Source of the DNA: Alphaproteobacteria bacterium
GTDB lineage: Bacteria; Pseudomonadota; Alphaproteobacteria; Sphingomonadales; Sphingomonadaceae
Direction of reading: 5' to 3'
NCBI GenBank assembly: GCA_030424845.1
Contig: JAUHWC010000001.1
Location: forward strand, 620,001-684,000
DNA: 64,000 nucleotides
In this document: positions 40,940 through 48,616 of the stretch, piece after piece
How the letters are laid out: every line of letters begins with the position of its first letter
Numbering within the stretch: position 1 is the first letter of the stretch
The notes under the pieces: model-generated
What the model was told of the DNA's origin: nothing
Database searches by the model: none
What the model saw: only the letters and a program-made list of their open reading frames with translations
Made by a program: the position numbers and the translations under genes

Positions 40940-41211
40940 GTTGGGTTTCGGATCAAGTCCGGCATGACGGGACGGGGGCGGCGGGCTGTTTCCTACAGCG
41001 CCTGCATGCCGCCAAAGTGCGGCGTTATGGCTGACCCCTCGCCTCTCATGTTTTTCCTCCACAGTTTCAGCACCTTGATCCCGTACGCGCTCCACCAGTT
41101 TTTCTTCCCCATGACCGTGTTCCATGTGTTCCAAATGTTAACGCGGCGGCTCGCGGAGCCACCTGTTCACGCGGGCAATTGTGCGCTCGTGCAACCACGG
41201 CTACTCTCCTG
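40940..41211. other. Gene-free stretch with a degenerate palindromic repeat
   Basis: No convincing gene on either strand. Near its left end (40949-40969) is CGGATCAAGTCCGGCATGAC, which reads on the minus strand as a CGTCAT edge followed by a short CGGA/TCCG palindrome: a worn member of the interspersed CGTCAT-palindrome class that also flanks the GIY-YIG gene at 19.2 kb. The rest looks like ordinary spacer, and should hold the promoter of PQQ-dehydrogenase 4, which I could not place. Confidence 0.4.
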
Positions 41212-41258
41212 CCCAAGCCGGAAGCTTATCCGGCAGCAGAATGAGATAACGGCTTGGG
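41212..41258 (+). promoter_or_regulatory. Leader with two competing hairpins before PQQ-dehydrogenase 4
   Basis: CCCAAGCCG (41212-41220) pairs perfectly with CGGCTTGGG (41250-41258), which includes the first bases of the ribosome site GGGAGGG (41256-41262). A local hairpin GCCGGA/TCCGGC (41217-41222 with 41229-41234) uses part of the same left arm, so only one can form. This is what translation control by a switching leader would look like, but no known riboswitch class is recognised. Confidence 0.35.
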
Positions 41259-41268
41259 AGGGCTGCGC

Positions 41269-43377
41269 GTGAGAGGGACAATCACAAAATCGCTGATGGT
41301 GTCGACAGGGCTTGCCGCCCTCTCGCTGGGCGCGGCGGCGCTGGCACAGGGCATGCCCAGCGCATTCGAGGTGCAGGTTCAGCAGGGCCGCACGCTCTAT
41401 GCTGCCAATTGCGCGGCTTGCCACGGCGAGACGCTGGCTGGCGGCCAGTTCGCCGGCACGCTGAAAGGCGCTGTCTTCCTTTCCAACTGGGGCGATGTGC
41501 CGGTGGGCGAGCTGGAAGCCTATATCCGCACATCCATGCCTCCCGGCGGCGCGGGCCGCTTGTCGGGTGACGATTATGCCGCGCTCACCGCGCTGATCGT
41601 TCATGAAAACGATGCCACGCTGGATGGGCCCGTGGTGCGCGGGCTTGCCACGCTGATGCCCCCTGCCCCTTCGATCGAGGAACAGAACGCCATCGGCATC
41701 GGCGGCGTTTCCGCCAATCACCCGCTGCCCGAAAGCCCGGCACCGCGCGATCCCTTTGCAGACTACCAGCCGGTCACACCGGCGGAACTGGCTGATCCGC
41801 CCGCAGAGGACTGGCTGACCTGGCGGCGCGGACATCGCGGCCACGGCTATTCACCGCTGGCCGAGATCACCACCGAAAACGTGCGCCAGCTCAACACCGC
41901 CTGGGCGCAGGCGCTTCCCGCCGGCCCGACCATGCACGAACCGCTGGTGCATGACGGGGTGATGTATGTGTTCGGCTTTGGTGACGAGATCTTCGCCTTC
42001 GATGCCGCCAATGGCCACCCGCTGTGGCGTTACCAGCGGCAATTGCCCGAAGGCACCATGCCGCTGTCGAAGAAGACCATGGCGCTGTGGGGCGACATGG
42101 TGATTGCCGCCACGTCGGACCTGCACGTGATCGCGCTTGATGCGAAGACCGGCCGCCCGGTGTGGGATACCCGCATGACCGACAAGCCGGGCTTCCGCAG
42201 CAATGGCGGGCCGATGGTGGCTGATGGCGTGGTGATGGCGGGGCTCGCCTCGCAGGAGCCGGGCGGCGGCCTGATCGTGGCCATCGATGTCGAAACCGGC
42301 GAGAAGCTGTGGGACTTTGCCACCGCTGCCGCGGAAGGCACGCAAGGCGGCGACACGTGGAACGGCCTGCCTGACAGCGAGCGGCGCGGCGGCTCTGTCT
42401 GGACCTCCGGCACCTACGATCCCGAAACCGGCCTGGCCCTGTGGGGCGTGGCGCAAAGCTATGACACCGGCCCCTTGCGTGACCTTGTGCCGGGCGAGAA
42501 CAATGACGGGCTGTTCACCAACTCCACCCTCGCCTTCCGACCGCGCAGCGGGGAACTGGTCTGGTATTTCCAGCACATGAAGAACGACCAGTACGATCTC
42601 GACTGGGTGTTCGAGCGTGTGGTCGGCACCCTTGTTGTGGACGGTGAACCGCGCCGGGTGATCATCACCGGCGGCAAGGAAGGCCTGTTCGACACGCTCG
42701 ATGCCGAGACCGGGGAATATCTCTCCACCGTGGACATGGGCTACCAGGACTTCATCATCGCGATCGATCCGGAAACCGGGGACAAGACGCCAGACCCCGC
42801 GCTGCTGCCGGGGCGGGACCGTCCGCCGGTATTCATGTGCCCGCATGCCGGCGGGGGCCGCAACTGGAGCCCGACGGCCTTCAACGAGGCGACGGGCGAG
42901 CTGTTCGTCAACGCGCGCGATACCTGCATGGAACTGGTGCCGGTGCCCGAAGGCGGTTTCCTGTCCAGCGGGGTGGATGTCTATTACTCCGCGCCTGCGG
43001 ACAGTGATGGCAATTACGGCATGCTGCAGGCGCTCGACATGGAAAGCGGCACGGTGAAGTGGGAAGTGCGCCGCCGTGCGCCCTATGACGTGGGCATCCT
43101 CGCCACGGCGGGCGGCCTGCTGTTCACAGGGGCGATGGACCGCGAGATCCTGGCCTATGACCAGGAAACGGGCGAGCAGCTGTGGCGCACTGCCCTTCCC
43201 GGCATGCCCAATGCCAGCCCCATCACCTATTCGGTGGATGGCAGGCAGTATGTCGCCGTGGTCACCGGCATGGGCAATCCGCTGGCCTTCGGCCTGCCGG
43301 GCTTCACGCCCGAATATCCCTTGCCGCAGGTAAACTCGGCCGCGGTGCACGTCTTCGCCCTTCCGGAAGGGGACTGA
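41269..43377 (+). CDS. PQQ-dependent dehydrogenase 4 with N-terminal cytochrome c domain
   Basis: 702 residues. The signal peptide ends at GAAALAQG. A cytochrome c domain comes first: NCAACHGET (Cys48, Cys51, His52) with Met of TSMPPGGAG as likely sixth ligand; then the PQQ propeller (DWLTWRRGHRGHGYSPLAEI, IFAFDAANGHPLWRYQR, VIALDAKTGRPVWDTRMTD, IVAIDVETGEKLWDFAT). The active-site region reads NDQYDLDWVFER (Asp443, Asp445). The haem-first order differs from enzyme 1 and recalls polyvinyl-alcohol dehydrogenase-like quinohaemoproteins, but I cannot confirm that class. GTG at 41269 with GGGAGG 6 bases upstream is preferred to a TTG at 41254. Single-gene unit between terminators. Confidence 0.88.
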   Translation: MRGTITKSLMVSTGLAALSLGAAALAQGMPSAFEVQVQQGRTLYAANCAACHGETLAGGQFAGTLKGAVFLSNWGDVPVGELEAYIRTSMPPGGAGRLSGDDYAALTALIVHENDATLDGPVVRGLATLMPPAPSIEEQNAIGIGGVSANHPLPESPAPRDPFADYQPVTPAELADPPAEDWLTWRRGHRGHGYSPLAEITTENVRQLNTAWAQALPAGPTMHEPLVHDGVMYVFGFGDEIFAFDAANGHPLWRYQRQLPEGTMPLSKKTMALWGDMVIAATSDLHVIALDAKTGRPVWDTRMTDKPGFRSNGGPMVADGVVMAGLASQEPGGGLIVAIDVETGEKLWDFATAAAEGTQGGDTWNGLPDSERRGGSVWTSGTYDPETGLALWGVAQSYDTGPLRDLVPGENNDGLFTNSTLAFRPRSGELVWYFQHMKNDQYDLDWVFERVVGTLVVDGEPRRVIITGGKEGLFDTLDAETGEYLSTVDMGYQDFIIAIDPETGDKTPDPALLPGRDRPPVFMCPHAGGGRNWSPTAFNEATGELFVNARDTCMELVPVPEGGFLSSGVDVYYSAPADSDGNYGMLQALDMESGTVKWEVRRRAPYDVGILATAGGLLFTGAMDREILAYDQETGEQLWRTALPGMPNASPITYSVDGRQYVAVVTGMGNPLAFGLPGFTPEYPLPQVNSAAVHVFALPEGD

Positions 43378-43451
43378 TCCCGCGCGGGCCAGCGGGAACG
43401 GATCCGGCAGTTCGGCCAGGGCTGCTCGCGGATTCTTCCGGCACCAACGAA

Positions 43452-43477
43452 AAAGGCCGCCCCGAAGGGCGGCCTTT
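43452..43477. terminator. Bidirectional intrinsic terminator
   Basis: AAAGGCCGCCC (43452-43462), loop CGAA, GGGCGGCCTTT (43467-43477): an 11-bp stem with A-run on the left and T-run on the right, between convergent PQQ-dehydrogenase 4 and the two membrane-protein genes. Confidence 0.9.
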
Positions 43478-43507
43478 CTCTTGTGTCCCGCGTTCGCGAC
43501 TATGCGA

Positions 43508-44035
43508 TCAGAACGATACCTCGGGCAGGTAGATGCCCAGGGTAAAGCCGATGGCACGGCCACAGAACACGATGACCACCCAGAAGATGATCGACAGGAT
43601 GCCGGCCAGCTTCGCGCCCGTGGGCAGCGTGCTGGAATTGTCCCACTCGTTCACCGACTTGTAGGTGACGAAATGGAAGATCAGCATGTTGATGCCAGCC
43701 GCTGCCAGCAGCCCCATCTTCGTCAGGAAGTAGGGGTTCACCATGTAGGTGCTGGCCTTGGACACGAACAGCAGGGTGCCGGTAATTGCGGCCAGCACGA
43801 AGCCGATCCAGGTCCATTTCAGAGTGTCGGACGACATCTTGCTGGCTGCGACATTGGTCGATGCCAGGCCGAGCAGGCGAAGGTCCATCACCAGGATGGT
43901 GCCGAACACGGTGACCAGCGCCATCACGTGGACCGATTCGATCATGGGGAAGGCCCACAGGCTTTCCGCAATTCCGGTGCCGAGCGAGGAGTACTCGATC
44001 GACTGCCAGATATTGGTCGGTTCAGGATACATCAT
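43508..44035 (-). CDS. Four-helix membrane protein (DUF6644-like), copy B
   Basis: 175 residues. Four membrane helices are clear: HVMALVTVFGTILVMDLRLL, WTWIGFVLAAITGTLLFV, FLTKMGLLAAAGINMLIFHF, and AGILSIIFWVVIVFCGRAIG. It resembles the DUF6644 group of short membrane proteins (recognition from memory, moderate). A His at the start of helix 1 (ESVHVMAL) and a Gly-Arg in helix 4 (CGRAIGF) are shared with the neighbour at 44052. A His near the membrane face could bind haem or copper, so an electron-transfer partner for PQQ enzymes is possible but unproven. Second gene of a two-gene unit, 16 bases after copy A. GGGGGAAGAGAAG precedes the start. Confidence 0.75.
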   Translation of the reverse strand: MMYPEPTNIWQSIEYSSLGTGIAESLWAFPMIESVHVMALVTVFGTILVMDLRLLGLASTNVAASKMSSDTLKWTWIGFVLAAITGTLLFVSKASTYMVNPYFLTKMGLLAAAGINMLIFHFVTYKSVNEWDNSSTLPTGAKLAGILSIIFWVVIVFCGRAIGFTLGIYLPEVSF

Positions 44036-44051
44036 TGTCTTCTCTTCCCCC

Positions 44052-44582
44052 TCAAACCGGAATGTAGGCGATCCAGCGACCGGCCAGCATGATGAGCAAC
44101 CACAGCACGATCAGCACAAGCGCAGTCGTCCTGGTGCCGGATGCAGCCTGCACGACTTCACCAGCGCCCTGGGCGCGCACGGACTTGAAGAAGCCCAGCG
44201 TCAGGACAACGGCGACCAGCAGCAGGATCATCTTGATCCAGAAAACAGCGTTGATCATGTTGCGCAGCGGTTCTGCGGTCAGCATCAGCAGGCCGCTGAT
44301 GACGATGCCCAACAGGCCGTACCACACCCAAGGGACATAGCGCTTGGCGACCACATCCATTGGCAGGTTTTCGGATGCCTTGCCATGCACGCGCAGCGTG
44401 AGCATGAGCAGGGCGCCGAAGGCCGAACCGATCGAGATGATGTGCACCACCTGAGCCAGCGGCACGTTCCAGAAGTTCTCAACCATGACCAGGCTTATGG
44501 GCGTTTCCATCATCCAGAAGGCAAGGTCGAGGAGAAATGTCTCCCTCAACCAGCCTGTTATCTCGAAAAATAGGTCCATCAT
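44052..44582 (-). CDS. Four-helix membrane protein (DUF6644-like), copy A
   Basis: 176 residues, paralogous to copy B and of nearly equal length. Helices: VVHIISIGSAFGALLMLTLR, VWYGLLGIVISGLLMLTAEP, AVFWIKMILLLVAVVLTLGF and TTALVLIVLWLLIMLAGRWI. Before helix 1 an amphipathic region (ITGWLRETFLLDLAFWMMET) lies along the membrane. The helix-1 His (QVVHIIS) and the helix-4 Gly-Arg (AGRWIAY) match copy B. GAGGGG lies upstream of the ATG pair at 44582/44579. The pair is divergent from PQQ-dehydrogenase 5 across 571 bases, so both units may answer to the same signals. A heterodimer of A and B is a natural guess. Confidence 0.75.
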   Translation of the reverse strand: MMDLFFEITGWLRETFLLDLAFWMMETPISLVMVENFWNVPLAQVVHIISIGSAFGALLMLTLRVHGKASENLPMDVVAKRYVPWVWYGLLGIVISGLLMLTAEPLRNMINAVFWIKMILLLVAVVLTLGFFKSVRAQGAGEVVQAASGTRTTALVLIVLWLLIMLAGRWIAYIPV

Positions 44583-45153
44583 CTTGTGTTTTTCCCCTCG
44601 TCTAAGCTCTCCGAATAACCAGCCCTTTGAACATCGGGCGGCTGATCGAACCTTGATTTTGCGCAAACCGGCAAAAGTGCCGGTTGCCAACTCCGCTTAC
44701 CCTTTGCCCAGCAGCACCTTCCCACGGCAACCACTGCCCCCGGACCTTATGCCTGGCGCACAAGGTTGCCGAGTAACATTACCGTAACACCGCCCATCTG
44801 TTCGGCGTTACACACCAGGCTGCTCCGGCCTTCGGGCGCTGCCGCACGCGATGCCGAATTCTGGCCAGCTAGCGGCTTGGACCAATCTCGCCAAGCCCTG
44901 GTTGGCCCGTGTGACGAATCGCGACAATTTGTCACAAACTCGATCTCGACTTTCCGGGCGCAATTCGCAACGGAAAGCAGACAAGTTCAACTGGATCAGT
45001 TCAAACTGGTCGCCTAGCCCTTTTTTTATGCTGCTAATGCAGGCGGTGGGCCATTGTCAAAAGATCGATGCGCCTTTAGGACAGAATCAATTAGACCGCA
45101 TGTCGAGGATGCACCGGCAAGGTCGATTCCGTAGAGAGGCGGGAGAGGGAATT
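44583..45153. promoter_or_regulatory. 571-base divergent control region
   Basis: No gene seen. Contents: a hairpin AACCGGCA-aaag-TGCCGGTT (44666-44685); GGACCTTATGCC (44742-44753), one base off the EL222 consensus; a dyad TGTGAC-N15-GTCACA (44910-44936); and two direct repeats AGTTCAA(A)CTGG (44984-44994 and 44998-45009) followed by a T-run (45021-45027). It should contain promoters for the membrane-protein pair (leftwards) and PQQ-dehydrogenase 5 (rightwards). Its length and wealth of repeats point to complex control. Confidence 0.5.
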
Positions 45154-47043
45154 ATGCGTCAGGCCAGGGGCCTTTTTCTGGGAGCATTGCTGGCCACCGC
45201 CAGTACCAGCGGCGTGATCGCGCAGGACACCATGCCCGATGGTGACTGGCGCACGATCAACCGCGATCTTGCTGCCACGCGTTATTCCCCGCTCGACGAT
45301 ATCAATCGCGAAAACGTGGGCAATCTCCAGCAGGCCTGGACCTATCCTCTGCGTGCCTTCAACACCGCCGTTCCGCTGGTTGTGAACGGCAATATGTATG
45401 TCACCGCCCAGTCGCGCGTCGTGGCTCTCAATGCTGCAACCGGCGAGGAAGTGTGGGTACATGAGTCCGAAGGCGGATCCGGCCCCGGCGCTGGTTTTTC
45501 AAGCCGCGGCCTCGGATACTGGCCTGGTGAAGGCAACCTCGCGCCGCGCCTGCTGGTGATGCGCGGATCGCAGTTGGTGGCCCTTGATGCCGCTTCCGGC
45601 GAACTTGTCGAGGGTTTCGGCAACGGCGGCGCTGTTCAGATCGATCCCGGCTATGGTGGCACACCCACGATTGTCGGCAATGTTGCCGTAATCGGCGCGG
45701 CCACGCTGGAAAGCCCGCGCGGCGCGCCCGGCAACCCGCGTGCATTCAACGTCATCACCGGCGAGAAGATCTGGGAATTCGACACCACCCCCGCGCATGG
45801 CGAACTGGGCGGTGACACATGGGGCAACACCGGCGCCGAAGGGCGCGGCGGCACCAACATGTGGGGCTTCATGGCCACGGTGGATGCCGATACCAACACG
45901 GTTTACCTGCCGATCGCCGGCCCCGCCCACAACTACTATGGCGGTGATCGCCCGGGTGCGAACCTGTTCGGCAATTCGGTTGTCGCGGTGGATGCCGAAA
46001 CGGGCGAGTACAAGTGGCATTTCCAGACGGTTCACCACGACCTGTGGGACATCGACATGAGCCACGCCGGCCCGCTGCTGCCTCTGGCCAATGGCGGCAA
46101 GGCCATTGCCAATGTCGGCAAGTCGAGCCTGTTCTATGTGCTCGACGCAGAAGATGGCGAGCCGGTGCACGCAGTTGAGGAAATGCCCGTCCCGCGCGGC
46201 GATGTCCCGGGCGAATATTATCATCCAACGCAGCCGATCCCCCAGGTCACGCCTCCGCTCAGCCGGGTGAGCATGACGTTCGACGACATCGTGACTGCCG
46301 AAGACACCAATCCTGCCCACGCTGCAGCATGCATGGCGATGTGGGATGCGGCCGGCGGCTACATGAACCAGGGCATTTTCACGCCCTTCATGTATCGCAC
46401 CGAAGGCTCGCCGTTGATCTCCACGATCCAGCTTCCCGGCGGCATTGGCGGGGTGAACTGGGGCGGCCCCACGGCCAATCCGGAAACCGGCATGGTCTAT
46501 GTCAACGCGCTGGACACTTCGCTTGTCGGCTGGGTGGAACGCGTGGAAGGTGACGAGCCCTACAGCTTCGATGCCGCTGTTCCACCCGCCTATGACCGCG
46601 CCAGCGTGGACGGCAAGGGGCCGTTCTTCAGCTTCCAGGCACCGCTGAGCGGCGAGTATGACGATAACGGCCGACCAGTCGGCGTTGCTGCTCCTTGCTA
46701 CAAGCCGCCATGGGCGCGTTTGACCGCGATCAACGCCAACACCGGCGAAATCGTGTGGGCAGTACCCTTGGGAATTTACGAAGACCAGCCCGAAGGCAAG
46801 CAGTTGCTCGGCAACGCCGGCAGCGCAGGCCCCACGGTGACGGCCGGTGGACTGGTTTTCGTGGGCGCAACCAACGATCGTCGGTTCCGCGCCTTTGACG
46901 CAGACACCGGAGAGCAGCTATGGGAGACCACGCTCAACGGTAACGCCAACGCCAACCCGATGACCTATCGGGGAAGCGACGGCAAACAGTATGTCGCCAT
47001 CAACGCCAGCGGCGTTATCATGGTGTATTCTTTGGATCAGTGA
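45154..47043 (+). CDS. PQQ-dependent dehydrogenase 5
   Basis: 629 residues. Signal peptide to about TSGVIAQD, then the propeller without haem: DGDWRTINRDLAATRYSPLD, VVALNAATGEEVWVHESEGG, SVVAVDAETGEYKWHFQTVH, active-site HHDLWDIDMSHAG (Asp299, Asp301), and late blade LTAINANTGEIVWAVPLGIY. It is closest in the window to enzyme 2 (shared HNYYGGDRPGANLFGNS and PGEYYHPTQPIPQ blocks), so the two probably arose by duplication. GGGAGAGGGA precedes the ATG at 45154; the reading frame stays open upstream through the control region but has no family sequence there. Followed after 21 bases by the fourth exported paralog. Confidence 0.88.
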   Translation: MRQARGLFLGALLATASTSGVIAQDTMPDGDWRTINRDLAATRYSPLDDINRENVGNLQQAWTYPLRAFNTAVPLVVNGNMYVTAQSRVVALNAATGEEVWVHESEGGSGPGAGFSSRGLGYWPGEGNLAPRLLVMRGSQLVALDAASGELVEGFGNGGAVQIDPGYGGTPTIVGNVAVIGAATLESPRGAPGNPRAFNVITGEKIWEFDTTPAHGELGGDTWGNTGAEGRGGTNMWGFMATVDADTNTVYLPIAGPAHNYYGGDRPGANLFGNSVVAVDAETGEYKWHFQTVHHDLWDIDMSHAGPLLPLANGGKAIANVGKSSLFYVLDAEDGEPVHAVEEMPVPRGDVPGEYYHPTQPIPQVTPPLSRVSMTFDDIVTAEDTNPAHAAACMAMWDAAGGYMNQGIFTPFMYRTEGSPLISTIQLPGGIGGVNWGGPTANPETGMVYVNALDTSLVGWVERVEGDEPYSFDAAVPPAYDRASVDGKGPFFSFQAPLSGEYDDNGRPVGVAAPCYKPPWARLTAINANTGEIVWAVPLGIYEDQPEGKQLLGNAGSAGPTVTAGGLVFVGATNDRRFRAFDADTGEQLWETTLNGNANANPMTYRGSDGKQYVAINASGVIMVYSLDQ

Positions 47044-47064
47044 TTTTTGCATACAGGAGAGGTT

Positions 47065-47928
47065 ATGCGGGGGATTAAGACATTTTCGACGGCAGTAGCA
47101 GCTGCAGCGCTGATGGCGCTGGGCAGCGTCCCTGCCAGTGCCGACGCTCACGAGCATGGCATTGAGCGCATTGACGGCAAGCCCAACCTCAACGGTGTCT
47201 GGCAGGTGCTGAACAACGCCAACTGGAACCTGGAGCCGCACAGCGCAGCTCCCAACCCGGTTGCAGACCGCCTGCTGGGCGCAATCGGCGCGATTCCCGC
47301 CGGCCTGGGCGTGATCGAAGGCGGTGAGATTCCGTATCGCGAAGAAGCCAAGGAGCGCCTTGAGCAGCATCAGGCCAACCTGATCTACCACGATCCGGAA
47401 GCAGCCTGCTACCTGCCGGGTATCCCGCGCGCCACCTACATGCCCTATCCGTTCCAGATCATTCAGGGCAATGATGACGACATCCTGATGGTCTATGAAT
47501 ATGCATCGGCCAACCGCGTGATCCACATGCAGGAAGTCGGCATTCCGCCGATCGATACCTGGATGGGCACCTCCTACGGGGAATGGGACGGCGACACGCT
47601 GGTCGTCACCACGCTGGCACTGGGCCCGGGCCTGGTGAAGCTGCCTGCCGGTGAAATGGTTGAAGGCGTGACCTGGCTGGACCGTGCCGGCAACTACCTG
47701 ACCAACCACGCATCGGTCGTCGAGCGTTTCACGCTGGCCGAAGGTGGCAATCACATCGAGTATTCGGCCACGATCTCCGATCCCACGATCTACACCAGTG
47801 ACTGGACGATCAGCATGCCGATCTACCGCCGGGTGGAAGACAACGCGCAGCTGCTTGAATTCAAGTGCGTGCCGTTTTCTGAAAATCTGCTCTACGGTGA
47901 CTTAATCGAGGAGCAAGGTGAGGACTGA
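47065..47928 (+). CDS. Exported protein of the undescribed PQQ-linked family, distant paralog 4
   Basis: 287 residues; signal peptide to SVPASADA. It starts with ERIDGKPNLNGVWQVLNNAN, where the paralogs at 35.7-39.1 kb have PDLRGTWP, and later shows SYGEWDGDTLVVTTLALGPG (GxWxGDTLVV core), HASVVERFTLAEGGNHIEYS and ATISDPTIYTSDWTISMPIY, so the same fold is kept while the tandem copies' WDRC and YACHEG Cys are replaced by others (EAACYLPG, FKCVPF). Unknown function. CAGGAGAGG lies before the ATG at 47065. That a second PQQ enzyme of the island carries such a partner directly downstream is the best evidence that the two work together. Confidence 0.8.
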   Translation: MRGIKTFSTAVAAAALMALGSVPASADAHEHGIERIDGKPNLNGVWQVLNNANWNLEPHSAAPNPVADRLLGAIGAIPAGLGVIEGGEIPYREEAKERLEQHQANLIYHDPEAACYLPGIPRATYMPYPFQIIQGNDDDILMVYEYASANRVIHMQEVGIPPIDTWMGTSYGEWDGDTLVVTTLALGPGLVKLPAGEMVEGVTWLDRAGNYLTNHASVVERFTLAEGGNHIEYSATISDPTIYTSDWTISMPIYRRVEDNAQLLEFKCVPFSENLLYGDLIEEQGED

Positions 47929-48018
47929 TAGAAGGACAAAGTCAACGACGGAGTCCGATTCGATTTTATAGTCCATCATCGATGACAAACTGCAAGTTTT
48001 AACAAGGAGTTACCTGCC

Positions 48019-48444
48019 ATGCATATGAAGAAGCTCAGCGCTGCCGCGATCGGCGCCGTGCTGGCGGTAACGGGTGTCGGCGCTGCTGCGCACCACTCGT
48101 TCGCCACCGAGTTTGACCGCAACAAGCCCGTCCGCCTGGAAGGCAAGGTTGTGATGTTCGAGTGGGTGAACCCCCACTCCTGGATCCACATCGACGTGGA
48201 ACGCAACGGCCGCACCGAGCGCTGGCGTGTCGAGGGCGGCGCACCGTCCGCACTGCTGCGTCGTGGCTGGAACAGGAACTCGCTGCCGGCTGGCACCGAC
48301 ATCATCGTGGACGCCTTCCAGGCTCGCGACGGTGACACTCGCGCTTCCGCTGCCGAAATCCGCTTCCCGAACGGTCGCGAGCTCTCGCTCGGCAACCCGA
48401 CCACGGAAGCAGTGGCAGCTGCTGCACGCCGCCGCGCAAACTAA
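48019..48444 (+). CDS. DUF6152-like exported protein
   Basis: 141 residues. The signal peptide ends near GVGAAA, and the mature protein begins HHSFATEFDRNKPVRLEGKV, continues VMFEWVNPHSWIHIDVERNG and ends in SAAEIRFPNGRELSLGN. The N-terminal His-His-Ser-Phe and the WVNPHSW block are characteristic of the DUF6152 family (from memory), a small beta-barrel-like exported protein of unknown role often found near DUF6644-type membrane proteins and PQQ enzymes. A mature N-terminal His pair is a typical copper-binding arrangement, so a metal role is worth testing. AAGGAG precedes the ATG by 10 bases. Last gene of the PQQ-dehydrogenase-5 unit; a terminator follows. Confidence 0.8.
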   Translation: MHMKKLSAAAIGAVLAVTGVGAAAHHSFATEFDRNKPVRLEGKVVMFEWVNPHSWIHIDVERNGRTERWRVEGGAPSALLRRGWNRNSLPAGTDIIVDAFQARDGDTRASAAEIRFPNGRELSLGNPTTEAVAAAARRRAN

Positions 48445-48475
48445 TCCGTATCCGGCCACTCGCCGGTTACCTGAA

Positions 48476-48506
48476 GCGGGGGGGTCCCGGAAGGGGCCCC
48501 CGTTTT
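48476..48506 (+). terminator. Intrinsic terminator after the DUF6152-like gene
   Basis: A G-rich arm CGGGGG (48476-48481) pairs with CCCCCG (48497-48502), with an inner CCC/GGG pairing, followed by TTTT. Ends the PQQ-dehydrogenase-5 unit. Confidence 0.75.
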
Positions 48507-48580
48507 CGTTGCAGCAGATTGAAATCAGGTCCTTTCCGGCTGCTGTGACAAGGCTTGCCAACACCCGTGCCATCAGCACA

Positions 48581-48598
48581 TACTAACGTCCGTTAGTA
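48581..48598. promoter_or_regulatory. Perfect palindromic operator (TetR-family style)
   Basis: TACTAACG-TC-CGTTAGTA: two exact 8-base arms around 2 bases, ending 2 bases before the ribosome site of the exported esterase. Size and symmetry are typical of TetR-family operators. No TetR gene lies in the window. Confidence 0.65.
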
Positions 48599-48616
48599 TT
48601 GGAGAGGACCTGCCCC

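Noticed and set aside
40829-41134. 101-codon minus-strand frame in the gap after the carboxylesterase
   Set aside because: It runs through a strong intrinsic terminator and into the esterase 3' end, has no ribosome site and no plausible domain.
41269-43377. Calling PQQ-dehydrogenase 4 a polyvinyl-alcohol dehydrogenase
   Set aside because: The haem-first domain order is suggestive but no oxidised-PVA hydrolase is adjacent, and I cannot run the comparison.
44910-44936. CRP/FNR site TGTGAC...GTCACA
   Set aside because: The spacer of 15 bases is far too long for a CRP or FNR dimer.
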